Assembly (NCBI RefSeq): GCF_012584455.1
Contig: NZ_JABAEB010000003.1
Coordinates: 187,641-251,640 of the forward strand
Length of the DNA stretch: 64,000 nucleotides
Reading direction: 5' to 3'
From: Shewanella oncorhynchi
Lineage (GTDB): Bacteria; Pseudomonadota; Gammaproteobacteria; Enterobacterales; Shewanellaceae
Every line of letters starts with the position of its first letter. Position 1 is the stretch's first letter. The notes below the pieces were generated by a model. The model saw only the letters and a list, made by a program, of their open reading frames with translations. It had not been told where the DNA came from and did not search any database. A program made the position numbers and the translations under genes. Of the stretch, positions 8,185 to 15,811 are shown piece after piece.

Positions 8185-8429
8185 GCTTCTCCCTGTTCTA
8201 GTTCGTTTTCTTTGAGTTCATTCACGCATTTGGGGCACACGCAGACAAAGTATTCATTGTCGTTGATGGCCTTTTGCCAACCTGACTGGCTTAGGCCTTC
8301 GGTGATATCTGCCAGTACGTTTAGGCTCTTGCGTGGAATGAAGTGCGTTTTAGTGCAGCTGGTGCAGGTAATTTGGTAGCCTTTCACCACCTCGATTTCT
8401 TCAAAATCGGGAGGGGATAGGGTTAACAT
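8181..8429 (-). CDS. Small zinc-ribbon protein
   Basis: Eighty-two residues with two cysteine pairs, CTSC (ITCTSCTKTHF) and CPKC (CVCPKCVNEL), about 45 residues apart, a typical zinc-ribbon or treble-clef arrangement. The stop overlaps the next gene's ATG and the start overlaps the upstream gene by seven bases. Likely a small nucleic-acid-binding or adaptor protein of the early-left operon; no specific function. Confidence 0.65.
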   Translation of the reverse strand: MLTLSPPDFEEIEVVKGYQITCTSCTKTHFIPRKSLNVLADITEGLSQSGWQKAINDNEYFVCVCPKCVNELKENELEQGEA

Positions 8430-9145
8430 GTCTTTTCTCCTTTAATCTTGGTTTGCTTTCTCCTTGCCTTGCTCGCTTTCAATTCTTCGCAGGTATCCGA
8501 CAGAACAAAGCTAAGGCCATTGCGTTCGCTGTATTGCTCTGCGCAGCTATAGTTTTCGTAAGGATTTAAACCCCAAGTGATACAGCCGCAATGTGGGCAG
8601 TTACCGCGAGTTTTACCTGTGGTTTGGCGGGTGCGTGGGCGTTTGGGTTTGCGAATGCCTACAGCGGTGATCATTCGGCGTTCGTTGATGTTGGCGGCTT
8701 GGAAAGTACGGCGAGCGATGGCGTCTATATCCGGCTTGGCGTAGATGTTTGCATCAATGCCAAGTTCATCGATACGCGCAAGCGCGTTGCGGTAGCTGAA
8801 TACCACGGCGCCTTTGTAGTTAACACTCAAAAAGTCAAAGGTTAACCAGTAAACGTCATTACCGTCCCATCTGCCTTTTTGAGAGATAACGTATTCATCA
8901 CAGCCTGACTTTTCGCCAGAATCGCCTAGGTACTGACAATCAACACGCACGGTTGCCAATTCATCCACAAGCTCTTTGCATAGCGGAACGTCAGTGTGAC
9001 GGATGTTGAATTTGCGCTGTGCTTCTTCAAGCGTAAAAACTTCAGCAAGATCGAGGTTACTGGTGTAGCCGCCTCGGTCTGCCCAAAACATGCAAGTACT
9101 GCCAACGTTAGAGCGCGAATCGCGCAGGTAGAATAATTGGCTCAT
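8423..9145 (-). CDS. Hypothetical phage protein with C-terminal zinc-binding motif
   Basis: Two hundred and forty residues. The N-terminal ~150 residues are a mixed domain not recognised (YLRDSRSNVGSTCMFWADRG). Residues near 185-205 contain GNCPHCGCITWGLNP, then a Cys in NYSCAEQY, and a basic tail (KASKARRKQTKIKG), suggesting a zinc-stabilised nucleic-acid-binding end. It overlaps the D12 methyltransferase gene upstream by four bases. Confidence 0.6.
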   Translation of the reverse strand: MSQLFYLRDSRSNVGSTCMFWADRGGYTSNLDLAEVFTLEEAQRKFNIRHTDVPLCKELVDELATVRVDCQYLGDSGEKSGCDEYVISQKGRWDGNDVYWLTFDFLSVNYKGAVVFSYRNALARIDELGIDANIYAKPDIDAIARRTFQAANINERRMITAVGIRKPKRPRTRQTTGKTRGNCPHCGCITWGLNPYENYSCAEQYSERNGLSFVLSDTCEELKASKARRKQTKIKGEKTC

Positions 9146-9981
9146 GCTGCCTCCTTGCTGGCCAGTTTTTCATTTGCATGTGGATTAACCCAAATGCACT
9201 CGGTACGCAGTCCTGTTCCATTGGCTGCAGAGCAACGCGCTTGCTTTTTGTGTAATGACCAACCAACTAGCATGTCGTTATAAAGCTCTGTCTCGTAACC
9301 GCTCAACACGACCATCCCATCAACATTAAGCAGTTGATCAAGTAACGCTTGATGCTCATCAATAGTCATTTCGTGCTGATAAACCCCTTTATTATTTCTT
9401 AGCTGCCGAGTCTCTTTGACGTATGGCGGATCAACATAAAACAGGGTGCTATCGGCATCATGTGAGCGAATGCAATCAGGAGCAGGGCGGTTCTCAATGT
9501 TTACTGCTTGCAGGCGTTCACACACATAAGCCAGCATTGGAGGATATTTAGCCCATAGATGTGCGCTAGTGTTATGCGCTCGTTTTGCCTCTGAGCGGAA
9601 ACCTGTAGGGTGGAATGTTGCTGCACCTGATCCAAATCCCATTGTCGAACGCACAATAGTGCGGCGGGCTCGCTCGATAACACATTCAGTTAATTCGTAT
9701 GACTGCAAAAACTCATCACGCGAATAAGGTGTTAAGTGACAAAATTCAATCAGTTGCATGCATAAATCAGGGTTGCGCAACACTTGAAACAAGTTAAAAA
9801 TGTCTTGATCAAGGTCGTTATAAACTTCGCCGTGTGAACGTTCTTTTTGTAGCAATACTGATGCGGCTCCGCTGAATGGCTCAACATAACAATGGTGTTC
9901 AGGAAAGAAGGAAATAATCCATTTCGCTAAGCGATACTTACCGCCGTGATAGCGTAAAACTGGGTTGGTTAGCTTGCTCAT
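9142..9981 (-). CDS. D12-class DNA adenine methyltransferase
   Basis: A second adenine methyltransferase, unrelated in layout to the one at 6.1-6.8 kb. It has LRYHGGKYRLAKWI (AdoMet-contacting N-terminus), VEPFSGAASVLL (motif I), VYNDLDQDIFNLF and the catalytic DPPY at residues 184-187 (FYVDPPYVKETR), the order of D12/Dam-type enzymes that modify adenine N6. At 279 residues it is full length. Together with the other methyltransferase it could protect phage DNA from host restriction. It overlaps both neighbours. Confidence 0.9.
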   Translation of the reverse strand: MSKLTNPVLRYHGGKYRLAKWIISFFPEHHCYVEPFSGAASVLLQKERSHGEVYNDLDQDIFNLFQVLRNPDLCMQLIEFCHLTPYSRDEFLQSYELTECVIERARRTIVRSTMGFGSGAATFHPTGFRSEAKRAHNTSAHLWAKYPPMLAYVCERLQAVNIENRPAPDCIRSHDADSTLFYVDPPYVKETRQLRNNKGVYQHEMTIDEHQALLDQLLNVDGMVVLSGYETELYNDMLVGWSLHKKQARCSAANGTGLRTECIWVNPHANEKLASKEAA

Positions 9982-10502
9982 GCTTTCACCTCAACTTTTG
10001 CGGCTTGATAAGCACTTTTTACGGCTTCATATTCGCTGCCAAATATCTCAGTCGCATCGATAAGACTAAGGCGGGTATCAAGGTAAATAACATCATCGTG
10101 CAGGAACAGCGAAAGCGGGGCGAATAAGCAGTCACCCCAATTTGTACCAATCGCTTCTAGTAAAGGTATGCGTGAAACTTCTTCAGGCATCATGGCATTG
10201 TATTTAGCTCTGATAGCTTCTAACGCTTCACGATCCGCGGCTTTCGGCTTGCCGTATTTGGGGGATGAAGCAAAGCAATTAGCAGCTTTAGGCTTGAACC
10301 ATAAGTGATTATTTTCAAGCTGGTTGAAGTTGTGAAAGTTAATACCAGCAAACGAAATACTTTCAACGCGATTGCTAAAAATAGGTTTGCCACCGAAGTG
10401 GTCGGCTAATTTAGTCGCTTGCTCAATCAAGTTTGCTTTAGCCGCATCAAAGGCTTTGAATGCTTGCACTGCGGTTTCATTGGTAATTTTGTAGTAACTC
10501 AT
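9978..10502 (-). CDS. Hypothetical phage protein
   Basis: One hundred and seventy-four residues, not recognised. The N-terminus is helical (NETAVQAFKAFDAAKANLIE); the middle has aromatic patches (NFNQLENNHLWFKPK) and a KYGKPKAADREAL segment; the end has DDVIYLDTRLSLIDATEIFG. No catalytic motif seen. Its stop overlaps the methyltransferase start by four bases, so the two are probably translated together. Confidence 0.6.
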   Translation of the reverse strand: MSYYKITNETAVQAFKAFDAAKANLIEQATKLADHFGGKPIFSNRVESISFAGINFHNFNQLENNHLWFKPKAANCFASSPKYGKPKAADREALEAIRAKYNAMMPEEVSRIPLLEAIGTNWGDCLFAPLSLFLHDDVIYLDTRLSLIDATEIFGSEYEAVKSAYQAAKVEVKA

Positions 10503-10544
10503 ATCGATTCTCTCTGCTCTGTTTTCACTGCACTTAGGGTTGCG

Positions 10545-10892
10545 TTACGCGGCTATTTCGCCGTTGTAGACCACCCAACTGACAATCTCTTTCTTGGTCT
10601 TGGGGTTAACCTTGCCTGTAGGTTTGCGATAACGAACATGCAGGTCGCGGCATTGGTCCTGTTTTTTTGCTAGCTCAATGTATTGCGCGCAGAGCGAAGG
10701 CGTTGAGAGCGAGTGCGACAGCTTTTGTGGCTTCATAGTTTCAAACTTGGCCTTTGCCATTTCATCTAGCTTGGCTTGGTATTCCGCGGGGCTGAGTTCG
10801 CGACGCTTCGGCTGTACGCCTTCGTATAGGCTGCACTTTTTAGCCGCTTCTTTTTTAGCTATGGTCATGGACACGCCGTATACGAAGAACAT
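10545..10892 (-). CDS. Hypothetical basic phage protein
   Basis: One hundred and fifteen residues, rich in lysine (KKEAAKKCSLYEGVQPKRRE and KPTGKVNPKTKKEIVSW), so it may bind nucleic acid. The ATG at 10892 has ggag six bases upstream and is preferred to the TTG at 10904. It is the first gene after a short gap (10893-10992) in the operon. Family unknown. Confidence 0.55.
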   Translation of the reverse strand: MFFVYGVSMTIAKKEAAKKCSLYEGVQPKRRELSPAEYQAKLDEMAKAKFETMKPQKLSHSLSTPSLCAQYIELAKKQDQCRDLHVRYRKPTGKVNPKTKKEIVSWVVYNGEIAA

Positions 10893-10992
10893 GGTTAACT
10901 CCAAACTGGTGATTACTCACTAGGCTGATAGATGGAATAGGGTTGGTTTGAGTTGAACTTGTAAGGATTACTTACACGTTCACATTGGGGGC

Positions 10993-11277
10993 TTAGCTTG
11001 GTGTGCAGGCTAGTCGTGCATATTCAGCGTTGAGCAGGTCTTGCGCGCTGCGCTGGCCGTGTTTTTGCTTTATCTCTTGCCAGCTTTCTATCAGTCGAAC
11101 CCAAGTGTGTTTTGATTCGGGATAGTCGATGATCAGCTGGTTTAACTCGGCTATCGAGCGGTCGCAGTAAAATGCCATGGCGTTATCGCGCAATCGGCCT
11201 TGTGCTTCTTGCTTGAGCTCGTTCGCGAGCATTCCCACTAATTTGTCGCTGGTGGCATGGGCCTGTGCATCAAACAT
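10993..11277 (-). CDS. Hypothetical helical phage protein
   Basis: Ninety-four residues, almost all helical (SDKLVGMLANELKQEAQGRL, then WVRLIESWQEIKQKHGQRSA). It overlaps the next upstream gene by eight bases. Not recognised. Confidence 0.55.
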   Translation of the reverse strand: MFDAQAHATSDKLVGMLANELKQEAQGRLRDNAMAFYCDRSIAELNQLIIDYPESKHTWVRLIESWQEIKQKHGQRSAQDLLNAEYARLACTPS

Positions 11278-11692
11278 GGGGCACCTGCTTTAGGCTGCGA
11301 ATGACTTGATGTTGGAAGCAGCGATTAATCCAGCTGCAGGTTCGGTCGCTGATGGTGATTTCGGTCGCGATTGGCAGGGCTACTCGGGTAAGTTTTACGC
11401 GGCCGCTGCGAGTTATTTGAATGTTGGCCACTTCGTTTAGTGGCGTTGTTTTTAATGGGCTTTCATCCAACTTGGTGACGTGGAAGCGCTCGCGAAAGGC
11501 ATAGGTGCAAATGTTGTTTTGCAGGTATTGCTCTAACGCATTTTTGCGTTGAATGACTGTTGGGCAGTGCATGAGGTTGGTCAATTGGGCGAGGCGACAG
11601 GCTATGCCAAGGTGCATTAGCAACTGCGCTTCGGTTGTGGCACGTTTATCTTGCGCAATGGCGCATGATTGCGCTGCGATTGGGTGTTGCAT
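11270..11692 (-). CDS. First gene of the early-left operon, hypothetical
   Basis: One hundred and forty residues, cysteine-containing and basic, not recognised. The N-terminal half is helical (DKRATTEAQLLMHLGIACRL); the C-terminal half has a beta-rich look (VANIQITRSGRVKLTRVAL). A good ribosome binding site (gaggtgacc) lies before the ATG. It is the first sizeable gene after the long leader from the leftward promoter, the position held by recombination, Kil or host-takeover genes in lambda. Confidence 0.6.
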   Translation of the reverse strand: MQHPIAAQSCAIAQDKRATTEAQLLMHLGIACRLAQLTNLMHCPTVIQRKNALEQYLQNNICTYAFRERFHVTKLDESPLKTTPLNEVANIQITRSGRVKLTRVALPIATEITISDRTCSWINRCFQHQVIRSLKQVPHV

Positions 11693-11763
11693 AGGTCACC
11701 TCGCTGAATCGTGGTTAGGTTTGGCTGGCTTTAAAGGCTAGAAATTAAACGGAAGGTTTCGCG

Positions 11764-11841
11764 TTATAACAGGTCGAACGGGATCAACTTGGCGAGTAGC
11801 ATTAGCACTAAGTCGAGAAAGTCGGGTTGCTGAGTCTTCAT
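11764..11841 (-). CDS. Possible 25-residue hydrophobic peptide in the leader
   Basis: A tiny frame reading MKTQQPDFLDLVLMLLAKLI plus five more residues (PFDLL), a polar start followed by a hydrophobic helix long enough to reach into the membrane. An agga lies nine bases before the ATG. It would be the first product of the leftward transcript. The hydrophobic pattern is suggestive, but with so few codons chance cannot be excluded. Confidence 0.35.
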   Translation of the reverse strand: MKTQQPDFLDLVLMLLAKLIPFDLL

Positions 11842-12613
11842 GGTTTCGCGTCCTGCAGATGAGCATCTTTCAACTATCCGGTAATTCCGGATGGTTCGAT
11901 TTTATTGATTGCCGGTTACGTCATCCGGCGCCCTAGTGCCGGCGTTCTGTCGCCATCTGGCCGCTAATAACGGGGGCGCAAGCTCTAGGCTCTTACGCTG
12001 CTTTACCCGTATCCGTCTTGTTTATTAACCCTCACCAGTAGATAGCACTGGCTCGCCAAACTGCATTAGCAGCGCGACTCGGGGCGCAGTCATAACCTGC
12101 GCTCATGGTTGATCTATTGAGTTACTTCATTGGCTTGCCCTCTGGTTGATTGCCTGCTGGCGCCGCAGGCTGGCGTTAATCGCATTGGTGAAGGTGACTG
12201 TGTCTCGGCGTTCGACCGTTCACGTTTCGCTTTGTCTATATTGGCTTTGCCTCACGACTACTCTGGCTAATCCGCACGCTGCCTTAAGTCACACATGGAT
12301 AAATCAGCCACCTTCCCAATGCGCCCTGTTGCCAAGGCGATTGTCCATCTACCACACCGCCGATGGTTGGCGGGGCTATACACATATTTGGGTCATGCTC
12401 GCAGTGAAACCATTTAGTACCTGTTCTTATGGGCTCTTCCCGCTCAAACAGTCCGGTCGCCAATAGCGGTGTATAGGTCTGTTTACGCGGATTACTATCC
12501 TCCGCCGCGTGATCCTCGGAGTAACCTAGTCCGCTCTAGGCGGGTTTAGTTGTTCATGGGCCAGATTGTTAAAGAGCGTGATTAGTTTTCTGTAAGAACA
12601 GTTTCCAATCGAT
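11842..12613 (-). other. Long structured leader RNA of the leftward operon, no convincing gene
   Basis: About 770 bases between the leftward promoter and the first genes hold no credible protein but many inverted repeats. Examples: ATCCGG/CCGGAT with a 5-base loop (11876-11892), CCGGC/GCCGG near 11925-11942, the bulged stem TTACT/AGTAA closing a GC-rich hairpin (12489-12526), and CCTAG/CTAGG with a 6-base loop (12525-12540). GC content is clearly higher than in the neighbouring cargo genes. Read on the minus strand it follows a boxA. It could be an antitermination leader (as put RNA is in HK022) or carry a regulatory RNA. Confidence 0.5.
12567..12578 (-). promoter_or_regulatory. boxA antitermination element
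   Basis: Read on the minus strand this is CGCTCTTTAACA, which matches the boxA consensus of lambda nut sites (CGCTCTTA) and ribosomal RNA leaders (TGCTCTTTAACA). It begins about 35 bases into the predicted leftward transcript. BoxA binds NusB/NusE and helps RNA polymerase ignore terminators, which suits a leader of nearly 0.8 kb and a 10-kb operon. A clear boxB hairpin or N gene was not identified. Confidence 0.7.
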
Positions 12614-12619
12614 GAACAA

Positions 12620-12648
12620 ATGTTAGTTTGCTAACTTTTTAATGTCAA
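12620..12648 (-). promoter_or_regulatory. Leftward early promoter (PL-type)
   Basis: On the minus strand the -35 is TTGACA (12648-12643), the spacer is 17 bases and the -10 is TAACAT (12625-12620). One operator covers the spacer and -10, and a second lies just upstream of the -35, as in repressed phage early promoters. It would drive the structured leader and the whole leftward operon down to the excisionase candidate. Confidence 0.75.
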
Positions 12649-12670
12649 CACAAAAAGTAAGTTTGCTAAC
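12622..12670. promoter_or_regulatory. Repressor operators at the leftward promoter
   Basis: Two 14-bp sites with the form GTTAG-N4-CTAAC: GTTAGTTTGCTAAC (12622-12635, perfect arms) and GTAAGTTTGCTAAC (12657-12670, one mismatch), with centres 35 bp apart. The same palindrome, with AAAA in the middle, overlies the cro promoter start at 17074-17087. These are the expected binding sites for CI and Cro. The second site also overlaps the likely upstream region of the rightward orphan gpI gene. Confidence 0.75.
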
Positions 12671-12816
12671 ATTTAGTTGTTTGGTGTGATATCTTTCCGT
12701 TGTGGCACTTAGGTTACTAATCGATTTGGAGGTAGGGATGGGCATAAATAAGATGGGTAAATTTTATTGGCTGGTAAAAATGGCAGATAAAAATTGGACT
12801 TATGGAGGTAGTGTTT

Positions 12817-13452
12817 ATGCATAATGATCAATACACCATTATTAAGTTGTCTGGCTCGCTAGCCAAAAAGTTTGGCCGTGAGCACAAGCGCTACTTAGAT
12901 ACTGGAACGACTACAGAGGCATTTAGCGCCATTAAAAATACGGTGAAGGGGTTTGAGCAGTTCATTAAGGAACAGTCCAAGCTTGGGTTACGCTATGCAA
13001 TTTTTCGCAATGGTAATAATGTTGGAGAAGGTGAATTCGATCTGTCTGGTACGCGTGAAATACGTATTGTTCCTGTCATTGGAGGAAGTAAGCGCGGAGG
13101 AGTATTACAGACGATCGTAGGGGCAGCTTTGATCGTTATTGGCTATATTTTCCCTGCTGTTGGTGCATACACTATACCCGCTGGTGTGGGCATGATTGCT
13201 GGTGGAGTAGTACAAATGTTGAGCCCGCAAGTTAAAGGGCTTAATGGCAGGGAAGCAGCAGAAAACGCCCCAAGCTATGCTTTTGGCGGCGCAGTGAATA
13301 CTACTGCTGCTGGTAATCCAGTTGGCATAGGTTATGGTAAGCGACGTATCGGCGGTGCCATTATCAGTGCTGGGATTTATGCAGAGGATATTGCTACCAC
13401 TAAGCGGCCAATACAAACTGTCGGCGGTAATAGTAATCAAAATATTGATTAA
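12817..13452 (+). CDS. Orphan paralogue of tail assembly protein gpI, in the immunity region
   Basis: A 211-residue relative of the tail assembly gpI encoded at 51.6-52.2 kb. It has the beta-grasp-like N-terminus (IIKLSGSLAKKFGREHKRYL), RYAIFRNGNN, EIRIVPVIGGSKRGG, a hydrophobic middle (residues ~100-135) and a Gly/Ala-rich end. Over 51 consecutive residues near the C-terminus the two proteins are identical although 30 of the 51 codons differ, so selection has kept the protein. The ATG at 12817 follows ggagg; an ATG at 12802 overlaps that site. It lies away from the tail genes, next to the operators, and converges on the CI-linked operon. A role in lysogens, such as blocking related phages, is inferred. 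Confidence 0.85.
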   Translation: MHNDQYTIIKLSGSLAKKFGREHKRYLDTGTTTEAFSAIKNTVKGFEQFIKEQSKLGLRYAIFRNGNNVGEGEFDLSGTREIRIVPVIGGSKRGGVLQTIVGAALIVIGYIFPAVGAYTIPAGVGMIAGGVVQMLSPQVKGLNGREAAENAPSYAFGGAVNTTAAGNPVGIGYGKRRIGGAIISAGIYAEDIATTKRPIQTVGGNSNQNID

Positions 13453-13474
13453 GACTATTTTTATTAGATGATGA

Positions 13475-13498
13475 AACCACTAATTAAAATTGGTGGTT
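13475..13498. terminator. Probable bidirectional terminator between convergent genes
   Basis: AACCACTAATT and AATTGGTGGTT form an 11-bp stem (one U-G pair) around a two-base centre, followed by T-rich sequence on the plus side and preceded by A/T-rich sequence for the minus strand. It lies 22 bases after the orphan gpI stop and 57 bases from the end of the PIN gene, so it can end both transcripts. Confidence 0.65.
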
Positions 13499-13554
13499 AC
13501 TTTTCATTTAATTTCTCTCATACAATTTATGGATATTAATAATATGGCAAGAAA

Positions 13555-14883
13555 TTATTCAACTATTGTATTATTATCCATGCTAGATATTTTTTCATCC
13601 AAATAATTCAATATTTTCTCATGTCGAATTAGAGAATTTCTAATTCTTACTAATTCCCCGTATGGGAGAGGGGTTTTAGGTTGAGAGTTATCACTAATAG
13701 AATGATTTAATTCATTTAAAATATTAATTTTGTTTTTAATATTTATCATGCAATCTTTTAAGTACTGAATTTTATCATAAATATCTATTCTTTTGATTTT
13801 CAAATTTTCATAATTTGATGATGTTATTTTTGAACTTTCTAGTTCATTTATTTTATGGTCTAGATTCATACCTGAAAAAAATATTTCGTTATAGTTATCT
13901 TCATCTGACCCCGATTCGTTTTGATAAATTTCAAACATATTTTTTGATGTTTTTGATACTTCATTTTCAGCGGAAAGATTTACTTCTTCAATAGTATCCT
14001 CAGAGACATTATTCATTTCATATAGCTTGGCATCACTTAAAAATCCACCTAAAGAATAAGCTTTAAAGTTATCTAATTCAGTTTGACTTATTATTTCATC
14101 GATTAGTTCATATCGAAAACCTGTTGTTTTACCTTGTGTTATTTGCCACCAATCTTCTTTGTTATCATCTGTCACAAAAATAACATTTTTAATTTTTTCA
14201 GTCTTAATATATTGAATTAACTGTTTCCACACGAATAAATCACCAAACTGTCTCTCGTAAGTTATTCCAGCATAAGAATAAACGTTATCTGGTTCACTTT
14301 CTTTCACTGAATCCTTATAGCCGGGGGGGATTTTAGACTTATAGCGCTCTTTACCTTCTTTGATAATTTCATTTATGGATTCAGAATTATTTGGTTTCGG
14401 TCCAATTCTTTTATCAAAAATACCTTCTAGCCGGGACAGTAGTGGATCATCAGAATCCACTTTTAAGCAATCTTTTTCTTGAACATTCAAGTTTACTAGG
14501 TAGTTTTCCCTAAGATTATGAATGCCGTCAATTAATTCTTTTGGATCTATAATACTATGACGTTTCTCTAGCTGTAGATCAGTTAATTTTTTTTGTAAAC
14601 TATTTATAGCATTTTCTATAGCTGTACGTGTTTCATCAAATCTTCTATGTTGAGCACTAATAACACTAAGGCGATTACGATGAAACTCTAAAGCTACATG
14701 GTAAGGGATCCATACTCTGTCTTGTAATTGTTCCATTAACTTAAGTACATCTTCACACGTACTGGATTTATATCGATAAACACTATGGAGTACATTTGTG
14801 TCAAAAACAAAAATGGCATCTTTCCATAATGTTTTTAGCTCATCATCAGTTGTTTTTTTGAAACTTCGGAATAGATTTTTCAT
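13555..14883 (-). CDS. PIN-like nuclease domain protein (PIN_8 type), last gene of CI operon
   Basis: The N-terminus has the PIN pattern IFVFDTNVLHSVYR (Asp28), then VALEFHRNR (Glu66), a long helical/coiled insert (residues ~80-190), then QFGDLFVWKQLI (Asp215) and VIFVTDDNKEDWW (Asp239/Asp240), i.e. the four acidic positions of a metal-dependent PIN RNase fold. Residues 300-440 form a separate helical tail with coiled coil. At 442 residues it resembles the large PIN-like (DUF4935-type) proteins often found in defence islands. It starts six bases after the exonuclease gene and is noticeably AT-rich, suggesting separate acquisition. Target RNA or DNA unknown. Confidence 0.8.
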   Translation of the reverse strand: MKNLFRSFKKTTDDELKTLWKDAIFVFDTNVLHSVYRYKSSTCEDVLKLMEQLQDRVWIPYHVALEFHRNRLSVISAQHRRFDETRTAIENAINSLQKKLTDLQLEKRHSIIDPKELIDGIHNLRENYLVNLNVQEKDCLKVDSDDPLLSRLEGIFDKRIGPKPNNSESINEIIKEGKERYKSKIPPGYKDSVKESEPDNVYSYAGITYERQFGDLFVWKQLIQYIKTEKIKNVIFVTDDNKEDWWQITQGKTTGFRYELIDEIISQTELDNFKAYSLGGFLSDAKLYEMNNVSEDTIEEVNLSAENEVSKTSKNMFEIYQNESGSDEDNYNEIFFSGMNLDHKINELESSKITSSNYENLKIKRIDIYDKIQYLKDCMINIKNKINILNELNHSISDNSQPKTPLPYGELVRIRNSLIRHEKILNYLDEKISSMDNNTIVE

Positions 14884-14889
14884 TTTAAC

Positions 14890-15795
14890 TTATCTTTTTA
14901 TTGAATTTAACATGGCTAAAAATGCATCTTCATTAATAACTTTTATATTAACGCCTGACTCTCGCAGAACTTCGACTCTTATTTGCTTGCTTGATAAGCC
15001 GCTTTGACCTACAGCAGTCATATCCTGATTACCAACAACAAGGTAGTTTGTTTTTTTTGTTATTGAATTTTTAATCTCAAATCCTATTTCTGAAACTGCA
15101 GCAAACGCTTCTGCACGTGTTATAGATAATTCACCCGTAAAGACGATGGTTTGGCCGAACATGGGGCCAAGTTCGTTAGGTGGGTATGCTTTATGGTCTG
15201 CGCCTGAAAATTTAGTGTAAGCTTTTTTAGGAGGATTATCGTTTATGTGACCTAGTGTTACTGCGGCGCACATAAACACACGGCCAGCAGCGATAGCATC
15301 GGCTTTAGCGCGGTGAGCTTCGATAAGTTGGACATTGCAGTGTGCAGCCACTGTCGCTAATTTGTAGTTTGGTAGGCTAAATGCCAGCTTTGATAGATTC
15401 ATTGCACAAAGGAATTTATTGCCGAAGAAAACACCTAAGTTGGCAAATTCTTCTTGTATGAATCCTTTATCAAATTTGGCGTTATAGGCCACTATCGGTA
15501 GGTCGCCAATAAACTCTTTCAATTCATTTGCTATAGTGCCGAAACTCGGTTTGTCAGTTAGCATGAGATTGGTTATGCCAGTAAGACTGGTGATCTTGGG
15601 TGATATTTTTACGTTAGGATTTATTAGCGTATCAAAAACAATATGGTCATTTTTTCGCAGATCGAACTTAATTGCTGCCAACTCAATAACTCTGTCTATT
15701 CCTGCATCTAGCCCAGTTGTTTCGACATCTAAAGCAATAAACTTAGTTGGAATATAAGGGTGTCTTACTAAAAAATCTGCAGTTAAATCATCCAT
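14890..15795 (-). CDS. DnaQ-type DEDDh exonuclease fused to BRCT domain
   Basis: Residues 18-180 are a 3'-5' exonuclease fold with DVETTGLD (Asp23, Glu25), NAKFDKGF (Asp109) and EAHRAKADA (His161, Asp166), a complete DEDDh active site. Residues ~211-298 are a BRCT domain (MFGQTIVFTGELSITRAEAF, KTNYLVVG, SSKQIRVEVL), the kind found in DNA ligase and in bacterial DnaQ-BRCT fusions that bind DNA ends. It is co-oriented with CI and the lipoprotein (16-base gap) and PIN (6-base gap). It could process nucleic acid ends of invading DNA; phage DNA repair is the plainer alternative. Confidence 0.88.
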   Translation of the reverse strand: MDDLTADFLVRHPYIPTKFIALDVETTGLDAGIDRVIELAAIKFDLRKNDHIVFDTLINPNVKISPKITSLTGITNLMLTDKPSFGTIANELKEFIGDLPIVAYNAKFDKGFIQEEFANLGVFFGNKFLCAMNLSKLAFSLPNYKLATVAAHCNVQLIEAHRAKADAIAAGRVFMCAAVTLGHINDNPPKKAYTKFSGADHKAYPPNELGPMFGQTIVFTGELSITRAEAFAAVSEIGFEIKNSITKKTNYLVVGNQDMTAVGQSGLSSKQIRVEVLRESGVNIKVINEDAFLAMLNSIKR

Positions 15796-15811
15796 ATGTT
15801 TGCCTATTCCT

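Noticed and set aside
12146..12466. 106-residue open frame on the plus strand in the early-left leader
   Set aside because: Low-complexity, Trp/Cys-rich translation with no ribosome site, opposite to the predicted transcript and overlapping several hairpins. Treated as chance.
12737..12790. 17-residue frame with a strong ggagg site before the orphan gpI
   Set aside because: Could be a leader peptide, but it is too short to support and shares purine-rich sequence with the gpI region.
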